The translations under genes were made by a program, and so were the position numbers. Below the pieces are notes generated by a model. The model had not been told where the DNA came from, searched no databases, and saw nothing but the letters and a program-made list of their open reading frames with translations. A DNA stretch of 64,000 bases, from the NCBI GenBank assembly GCA_028282785.1, contig JANQHE010000002.1, positions 1 through 64,000 on the forward strand. The letters run 5' to 3'. The stretch is from Bacteroidales bacterium. GTDB lineage: Bacteria > Bacteroidota > Bacteroidia > Bacteroidales > UBA12077. Below, piece by piece: positions 58,805-64,000 of this stretch (the stretch's first letter is position 1; the number at the start of each line of letters is the position of its first letter).

Positions 58805-59647
58805 TTATAGAGCTACCATATCCTTTACTTCAAAAGTCTTATCTCCGTCATAAACTGATTTAGGATCCATAAAAAAGTTTATATCTTTATCTAGAAATAG
58901 TTTATATGTACTGAAAGCTGGTTTTTCATCAACGGAAGTTATAAAACTATCACCGCAATTATCTTTTTTTGCAATACTATTTTCAATCATATAGTCTTCA
59001 TAGTCATATCCTCCTGTTCCAGGATATACGTTTTTATATCTAACATATAATGTGTATGTATCATTATATTCCTTTCCATTGTCTATTATCTTACCACTAA
59101 ATTCTCTATCATACCTACAAGGTAATTCTAAAAACTTCTCAATAAAATGCATATAAGTAAAGCAATCACCTAAACGAGTACCTAAAAATAAAAATTTGAC
59201 TTTATCTCTATTATGCAATTTAAAAAATGTTGAATTATTTCCTATCGACTCTTTGCCAATCTCTGTTGCTAAGTCTTTATCTTTTCCTATAAGTGCAATT
59301 GACATTAACGGATCAACAGAACGAATTGCTTCGGGTCTTTTTCTAAAATATTCATTAATTGCCCCCATTTTTGATTTACTATTTTGAACGTCAAAATCAA
59401 CTCCATTGCAAAAACTAAAAGTAAATGTTGGCATACATACTGTAGGAACATTCAGTTCCATTATAACATTAAAGATTGCTTCTAGAATCTCCTTCTTTTT
59501 TAATTCCGGATTAGGCATACCGAAAGACATTCCAGTATGAATATACAGTATTTCACATTGATCTGCTTCAACTCTTTTTAAACTATTGAATAGATCAATA
59601 TTAGTAATCCATCCTTTACTACTTTTAAATAAATTAATTCTTTCCAT
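58805..59647 (-). CDS. AAC(3) family N-acyltransferase-like protein
   Basis: The 280-residue protein resembles aminoglycoside 3-N-acetyltransferases: YIHTGMSFGMPNPE, TVCMPTFTFSFCNG, RSVDPLMSIALIGKD and FLFLGTRLGDCFTYMHFIE. The position of the gene inside a polysaccharide operon, next to carrier-protein genes, makes drug resistance unlikely. I infer transfer of an acyl group from CoA or from a carrier protein to the amine of a sugar. One base separates it from the SDR gene upstream. Confidence 0.82.
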   Translation of the reverse strand: MERINLFKSSKGWITNIDLFNSLKRVEADQCEILYIHTGMSFGMPNPELKKKEILEAIFNVIMELNVPTVCMPTFTFSFCNGVDFDVQNSKSKMGAINEYFRKRPEAIRSVDPLMSIALIGKDKDLATEIGKESIGNNSTFFKLHNRDKVKFLFLGTRLGDCFTYMHFIEKFLELPCRYDREFSGKIIDNGKEYNDTYTLYVRYKNVYPGTGGYDYEDYMIENSIAKKDNCGDSFITSVDEKPAFSTYKLFLDKDINFFMDPKSVYDGDKTFEVKDMVAL

Positions 59648-59648
59648 T

Positions 59649-60401
59649 TTATTTTTGAGATAAATTTATTGATCGTCCTCCATCTACAATAAATTGTTGA
59701 CCAGTAACCCATCGAGCATTATCTGATAATAAAAATTCAACAGCTTTTGCTATATCTATTGGATCTCCAATTCCAAGCGGATATTCTTTTTGAGCTTTCG
59801 CTAGAATCTCTGGATCACTAAATGCCAATTCAGACATTGGTGTTTTAACGCCTCCAGGTAAAACAGAATTAACTCTTGTTTTAGGTGCTAACTCTAATGC
59901 AAGTGATCTCATTAAACCATCAATACCTGCTTTAGTAGAAGAATACAAATTGTGAGCAGTCGCACCAAAATTACCTAATATTGCAGAAATAAAAACAATA
60001 TTTTCAAGATTTGAATCATTAATTTTTTTCTTAAGTAATGTCGAAATTATTTCTATTGCTGAAAACAAATTTACACTAAAGATCTGTTGAACATCTTTAA
60101 TACCTACAGTTTTCATTTTCATAATTTTCATCATTCCAGCAGAATGAACAAAACCATTAATTGATATTTCATTTTTACTTAAAAAACTTTCAATTTTAGG
60201 TTTAATAGATTCTAATTCCTGTAAATTTATAATTAAAGTAATATGGTTTTCTTTATTACTGCATAACTCTAAAGTCTCTTTTAGTTTACTTTCATCTCTA
60301 TCACTTAAAATTAAACAATATTCTTTAGAGAGAATTTCGGAAATTTTTCGACCTATACCTGAAGCAGCTCCAGTTATTAATATTGTTTTTTTCGACTCCA
60401 T
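59649..60401 (-). CDS. SDR family oxidoreductase (FabG-like ketoreductase)
   Basis: The 250-residue classical SDR has TGAASGIGRKI (residues 10-20), an HSAG variant of NNAG (GFVHSAGMMK), catalytic Ser and YSSTKAGIDGLMRSL (Tyr/Lys) and the C-terminal TGQQFIVDGGRS typical of FabG-like enzymes. Between the two carrier proteins, the ketosynthase and the acyltransferase it is probably a 3-ketoacyl-ACP reductase acting on the short chain made here (inference). It starts directly after the second carrier gene with no spacer. Confidence 0.88.
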   Translation of the reverse strand: MESKKTILITGAASGIGRKISEILSKEYCLILSDRDESKLKETLELCSNKENHITLIINLQELESIKPKIESFLSKNEISINGFVHSAGMMKIMKMKTVGIKDVQQIFSVNLFSAIEIISTLLKKKINDSNLENIVFISAILGNFGATAHNLYSSTKAGIDGLMRSLALELAPKTRVNSVLPGGVKTPMSELAFSDPEILAKAQKEYPLGIGDPIDIAKAVEFLLSDNARWVTGQQFIVDGGRSINLSQK

Positions 60402-60620
60402 TTAATTTTTATTTGAATCAATATACTTTAACAAGTCTCCAACAGTAGTGAAAGAAGATATTTGTTCTGCGCTGATGTTCAAATTAAAGTCCGAATCTAT
60501 TGCGGCAATAATTGATAATAAGGTTAAAGAATCCCATTCATCAAATTCAGTTAAAATATCCTCTCTTTTGACACTATCAACTTCTAATATCTCTGCCAAT
60601 TTTTCTAAAAATTGTTCCAT
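60402..60620 (-). CDS. Acyl carrier protein (second copy)
   Basis: The 72-residue carrier has the phosphopantetheine site DEWDSLTLLSIIAAI with Ser31 in the DSL motif, and the helix pattern of ACPs. It would hold an acyl or aminoacyl chain as a thioester. It differs widely from the ACP at 61704-61934, so the two probably serve different steps. Nineteen bases separate it from the ketosynthase gene, and it directly abuts the SDR gene. Confidence 0.9.
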   Translation of the reverse strand: MEQFLEKLAEILEVDSVKREDILTEFDEWDSLTLLSIIAAIDSDFNLNISAEQISSFTTVGDLLKYIDSNKN

Positions 60621-60639
60621 TTTTTAAATATTTTTTAAA

Positions 60640-61704
60640 TTAGAATTCTATTATTTTATTAAATTTAACTCTTCCCAATTTCATAACTATTGCACCCCAA
60701 GTTAATCCAACACCAAAACCTGATAAACATACATTATATATATTTTTTTCTAAATTATTTCCCAGATTATATGAGATGTTAGTAGGAATAGTTACACCAC
60801 TTGAATTTCCAAAGTTTTCAACAATATTTGAAGGTAATTTTCCTCTATCTACACCTATCTTATCTGCCAACTTTTGCAGCATAAAACGATTGGGCTGATG
60901 GAACAAATAATAATCTATTTCATCCTTATCTGTATTACTTCTTTCTAGAATTTTTTTAATCATAGGAGGAACTTCTGTCTGAACAAAATTAAATACTTTA
61001 TCTCCTTGCATAACTAGGTTGTTCAAACTTCTATAATTCCCATTATCATCCTCAACCATTTCAGCTGTTTCTTCATTTGATGGCATTTTAAAACCACCTG
61101 CAGGTATTTGAAGCACATCAGCACCATTTCCATCCATTTTTATCGAACAGAATATATCTGAAAAGTTCTCATCATTTTCAATAATAGTAATTGAAGCTGC
61201 ATCACCTATTAAAGGGTAACTATTTCTATCTCTTTTAGATACTTTTGAGCTTAAAACATCAGCAACTACTAAAACTACTTTTTTAACAGCGTCTTGATCT
61301 AATAACATAAATGCTTGCTGTAAACCTATTATATAACCTGCGCACCCTTGATTAATATCTATGCATAAAGTATCCTGTTTTAAATCCAAGTGACCGTGCA
61401 GAATATTACTTGTTGGTGGAAGAAATTGGTCAGGTGATTGGGAAACAAAAATCAATGCATCTATTTCTTCTTTTTCTAATAAATTATTATTAATCAAATA
61501 TTCAAGACCAAACTTAGCCAAATCAGAAGAACAAACACCATCTTCAGCTATTCGCTGCTTATTATATCCCATTGCTAATTTTAGTTTCATTGATTTAGCA
61601 TGGGAAAAACTATAATTACTAATATTGTCTTCAAACAAGACTTCTCTTTTAGGCAGTATTGTTAGAATACCTGAAATTTTTTTATTTTTAAATTGAAAAT
61701 CCAT
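60640..61704 (-). CDS. 3-oxoacyl-ACP synthase III family ketosynthase (FabH-like)
   Basis: The 354-residue ketosynthase has the Cys-His-Asn triad: Cys121 in INQGCAGYI, His269 in LFHQPNRFM and Asn300 in NFGNSSGVTIP. It would condense a starter unit (from CoA or the carrier) with malonyl-ACP, giving one C2 extension. The gene lies between two carrier-protein genes and is not the housekeeping fabH context. Its start overlaps the end of the first carrier gene by one base. Confidence 0.92.
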   Translation of the reverse strand: MDFQFKNKKISGILTILPKREVLFEDNISNYSFSHAKSMKLKLAMGYNKQRIAEDGVCSSDLAKFGLEYLINNNLLEKEEIDALIFVSQSPDQFLPPTSNILHGHLDLKQDTLCIDINQGCAGYIIGLQQAFMLLDQDAVKKVVLVVADVLSSKVSKRDRNSYPLIGDAASITIIENDENFSDIFCSIKMDGNGADVLQIPAGGFKMPSNEETAEMVEDDNGNYRSLNNLVMQGDKVFNFVQTEVPPMIKKILERSNTDKDEIDYYLFHQPNRFMLQKLADKIGVDRGKLPSNIVENFGNSSGVTIPTNISYNLGNNLEKNIYNVCLSGFGVGLTWGAIVMKLGRVKFNKIIEF

Positions 61705-61934
61705 TACTCTACATCATTTTTCTTTAATAAATTAACTATACTATCAACTGAATAAAAATTCTCAGGTATAATGTCCATACCATCAATTGAAATACCAAAT
61801 TCTTCATCTAATTTTGTTACCAAATTTACTATATCAAAAGAATCTAACATTCCTTCTTCAATAAAATTAATGTTTTGTTTAAAATCAAAATCTGGTTGAA
61901 TTTCTGTTAATATCTCTAATACTTTATCTTTCAT
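61704..61934 (-). CDS. Acyl carrier protein (first copy)
   Basis: The 76-residue carrier has EEGMLDSFDIVNLVTKL with Ser32 in the DSF motif for phosphopantetheine. This LDSFxxV pattern resembles DltC/aminoacyl carrier proteins more than fatty-acid ACP (inference by eye). It overlaps the GNAT gene upstream by four bases, close to the DltA-like adenylation gene, its probable loading enzyme. Confidence 0.9.
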   Translation of the reverse strand: MKDKVLEILTEIQPDFDFKQNINFIEEGMLDSFDIVNLVTKLDEEFGISIDGMDIIPENFYSVDSIVNLLKKNDVE

Positions 61935-62743
61935 TTTTCTTTCTTAATTAAAATATTATCATGCATAGGTTCTTCCATAAAACCATAATGTTTATACCTT
62001 TTAATGGCATTGTAATTTGTATCGATCACCCAAAATATTTGTTTTTTTGTTCCTTCACATATTTTAAAGAATTTGCGCAATAGTAATGATCCTATTTTTC
62101 TGTCTCTATATTCTGGACTTACAAACCAATATCTTAAGTATGATTTCAATCCTATCAAATCAAAAATTACAAATCCCAATATATTAGTTTTTTCTCTATA
62201 TATAATAACTCTATTATTCCTAATCCAATTAGATAACTCCGGCATTAGTGGTAATTGCTCTGATAATGGATCAAAATAATTATATAGCAATTCGTATATT
62301 GGGTTAGTATCATCTTCAGTTGCTATACAAAGATTAATATCACTAACTTCATCTATAGTATATTCGCCTCTGGACATTCGTGTGAACGATGTATAAAACT
62401 TAAAACCATTGTCCAAAAATATATTCCTTATTGGTTCAATCATTTTATCCGTGCCAACAATATCTAGAACAATTTTATCAGAATAATTATTTGATAAAAA
62501 TTTAGTGGCCTTTTTCAGATTTTTCAAAGAACTTGCACAAAAATACAGATTAATAAAATCAGTAGTTTTTTTAAAATAAAAAATTACTCCATTTAAATTA
62601 TCCAATTTGTATAATATATCTTCAGAAATGTATAGCTCAATTTGCTCTTGACTAAAAAAGAAATTTGTAAAATATCCTTCTCTAAAATCTTTAATAGATT
62701 TTATGCCTTCTAGTATTTCATCATATTTACTAACCTTTTTCAT
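61931..62743 (-). CDS. GNAT family N-acyltransferase
   Basis: The 270-residue protein has a C-terminal GNAT domain (about residues 130-268) with the acyl-CoA-binding stretch VSPEYRDRKIGSLLLRKFF (motif A, about 208-226) and the closing WVIDTNYNAIKRYKHYGF. The N-terminal 125 residues are of no recognised family. It lies between the adenylation and carrier genes, overlapping both by four bases, so I infer that it uses the loaded carrier, or CoA, as donor to acylate an amino sugar or amino acid. Confidence 0.82.
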   Translation of the reverse strand: MKKVSKYDEILEGIKSIKDFREGYFTNFFFSQEQIELYISEDILYKLDNLNGVIFYFKKTTDFINLYFCASSLKNLKKATKFLSNNYSDKIVLDIVGTDKMIEPIRNIFLDNGFKFYTSFTRMSRGEYTIDEVSDINLCIATEDDTNPIYELLYNYFDPLSEQLPLMPELSNWIRNNRVIIYREKTNILGFVIFDLIGLKSYLRYWFVSPEYRDRKIGSLLLRKFFKICEGTKKQIFWVIDTNYNAIKRYKHYGFMEEPMHDNILIKKEK

Positions 62744-64000
62744 TTAGTCAATACTTCATTATTTAGCTTTAATCTATCAATTTTTCCATTAGAATTAATA
62801 GGCATTTTATCTAACTTTATAAAATTCGATGGAATCATATATTTTGGTATGAAATCTAGCATAGATATTCTAATATCTTTAATTTCAGGATCTACACTGC
62901 TTTCATAGAATAGAATAATTCTCTTTTTAATATTATCATACACACAACAAACATTCTTGAATGCCTTAGTAGCAAGCGCCGCATTTTCGATTTCCCCCAA
63001 TTCAATACGATAACCATTATGTTTTATCTGAAAATCCTTTCTTCCGACAAAGATAATTTCTTTTCTTTCATTTAGATACACCAAATCTCCTGTTCTATAA
63101 ATCATCTCAGGATAATGCGGATTTAGAGGATTTTGAACAAATACCTTTTGGGTTTTTTCCCAATCACCATAATAACCCAAGGCTAAAGAACTACCTCTTA
63201 CACACAGTTCGCCTTGCTCTCCTTCTTTTGCTCTTTTATTTTCTGAATTTAAAATAATCACATCACTATTTCTACATGGAATTCCGATTGGTAATGGTTC
63301 ATTATCATCAAATTCTCTATCAACATTATAATAGGTACAGTCTACAGTAATTTCTGTTGGTCCATACAGATTTGAATATAAACAATCCGGCAAATATTTT
63401 CTCCAATAATTTAGGTGCTTATTTGGCATAACTTCCCCTGCAAATAATACCTTTTTCATAAACTTAAGATTCTTTTTTTCGAAAATATTAAAATTAGCAA
63501 TGTTCATCAAAGCAAATGGGACCCAAAATACAAAATTTACTTTTTGCTCATTTAAATAATCAACCAATTTAGCTGGAAAAATATAATACGATTCTGGCAC
63601 AATAACTAAAGTAGCACCGGTTGCATACATTAAATAAATATCTAAAACTGAATTATCAAAATAGAACGGAGCCTGATTGCCAATAATTTCATTCGACGTA
63701 ACATCATACGTTTCAATAGCCCAATCAATATAATCAATTACAGATCTATGCGAAATTACAACACCTTTAGGGGTTCCTGTTGATCCTGACGTGAAAATTG
63801 AATATACAGGATCAGTATCAATCTTTTCATCTAAAACTTTTTTTATCAACTCATTATCTGCAACAATTTCATCTATAATATCATCTATTACAAATACCTT
63901 TTTATTCTTAATTCCTGCTAAAAGGTCAATATGCTTTTTATCTGTTAGAATATAATCCGACTTTAATACATCAAGTATGTTATTTACTCTGCTTATTGGG
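62740..64000 (-). CDS. Amino acid adenylation (AMP-binding) enzyme, DltA-like; 5' end outside the window
   Basis: The reading frame stays open to the window edge: before the TTG at 63849 it continues in frame as PISRVNNILDVLKSDYILT, so the N-terminus is missing. About 419 codons are visible. The motifs are A3 (FTSGSTGTPKGV), A4-like QAPFYFDNSVLDIY, A5 (LYGPTEITVD), A7/A8 (YRTGDLV, FVGRKDFQIKHNGYRIELGE) and A10 (NSNGKIDR) with its Lys. The A4 region closely resembles DltA, which activates D-alanine for a carrier protein. I infer that a small amino acid is loaded on the first ACP; the residue cannot be read safely. Confidence 0.9.
   Translation of the reverse strand, partial: PISRVNNILDVLKSDYILTDKKHIDLLAGIKNKKVFVIDDIIDEIVADNELIKKVLDEKIDTDPVYSIFTSGSTGTPKGVVISHRSVIDYIDWAIETYDVTSNEIIGNQAPFYFDNSVLDIYLMYATGATLVIVPESYYIFPAKLVDYLNEQKVNFVFWVPFALMNIANFNIFEKKNLKFMKKVLFAGEVMPNKHLNYWRKYLPDCLYSNLYGPTEITVDCTYYNVDREFDDNEPLPIGIPCRNSDVIILNSENKRAKEGEQGELCVRGSSLALGYYGDWEKTQKVFVQNPLNPHYPEMIYRTGDLVYLNERKEIIFVGRKDFQIKHNGYRIELGEIENAALATKAFKNVCCVYDNIKKRIILFYESSVDPEIKDIRISMLDFIPKYMIPSNFIKLDKMPINSNGKIDRLKLNNEVLTK

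Noticed and set aside
58805..59647. Aminoglycoside resistance gene call for the AAC(3)-like protein
   Set aside because: It sits in the middle of a tightly coupled polysaccharide operon next to acyl carriers and a sugar aminotransferase, and the family contains many enzymes that do not act on drugs.

Overview
The window is AT-rich chromosomal DNA from a member of the Bacteroidota. I base this on several TonB-dependent receptors with carboxypeptidase-like regulatory N-termini, lipoproteins with acidic export signals, exact TAnnTTTG promoter elements in front of many genes, free-standing four-helix-bundle S23 genes, and families such as DUF4301 and SiaB/SiaC. An indolepyruvate:ferredoxin oxidoreductase and a flavodoxin suggest low-potential electron carriers and a Marinilabiliales/Bacteroidales-like lineage, but the sequence does not prove the order. 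I found no rRNA, tRNA, CRISPR array or prophage.

1-19.4 kb is mixed housekeeping and envelope biology: an SDR/DUF2867 protein, a frame-disrupted terC, two flavodoxin-fold proteins, an M49-type peptidase lipoprotein, an Omp85-like barrel, a 2-Cys peroxiredoxin, pabB-tilS, a PAS histidine kinase, a TonB receptor, an LPP20-like lipoprotein, and a siaB-siaC-SDR-VOC operon.

19.5-32.1 kb looks like a phosphate-response locus. It holds a PiT transporter with a PhoU-like tail, a PhoB-type response regulator, a surface beta-helix lipoprotein followed by a TonB receptor, a YwqK/MORN-like secreted protein, and an OprP-like porin followed by a second beta-helix lipoprotein. Upstream of five of these transcription units are TTAAY-type repeats phased at exactly 11 bp, the geometry of a Pho box. 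I infer one PhoB-like regulon built around a non-SusCD outer-membrane uptake system.

32.1-44.8 kb carries DUF4301, another TonB receptor, YjbQ, iorAB (preceded by a 25-codon reading frame with three consecutive Tyr codons and competing hairpins), a prohibitin-like protein, a nucleoside phosphorylase with a pseudoknot-capable leader, two S23 four-helix-bundle genes around a SirB1-like gene, and a Wzz-like protein. An IS element follows (44.8-46.3 kb).

46.5-64.0 kb is one long leftward surface-polysaccharide operon that continues beyond the right edge. It encodes glycosyltransferases, two different lipid-linked initiating sugar-phosphate transferases, two Wzy/WaaL-type proteins (one with a large inserted beta-sandwich-like domain), a PLP aminotransferase, a deacetylase and a methyltransferase. 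Its promoter-proximal visible part is a small carrier-protein assembly line: DltA-like adenylation enzyme, GNAT, ACP, ketosynthase III, second ACP, ketoreductase-like SDR, AAC(3)-like acyltransferase and an MBL hydrolase. This probably builds an unusual acyl or aminoacyl substituent on an amino sugar.
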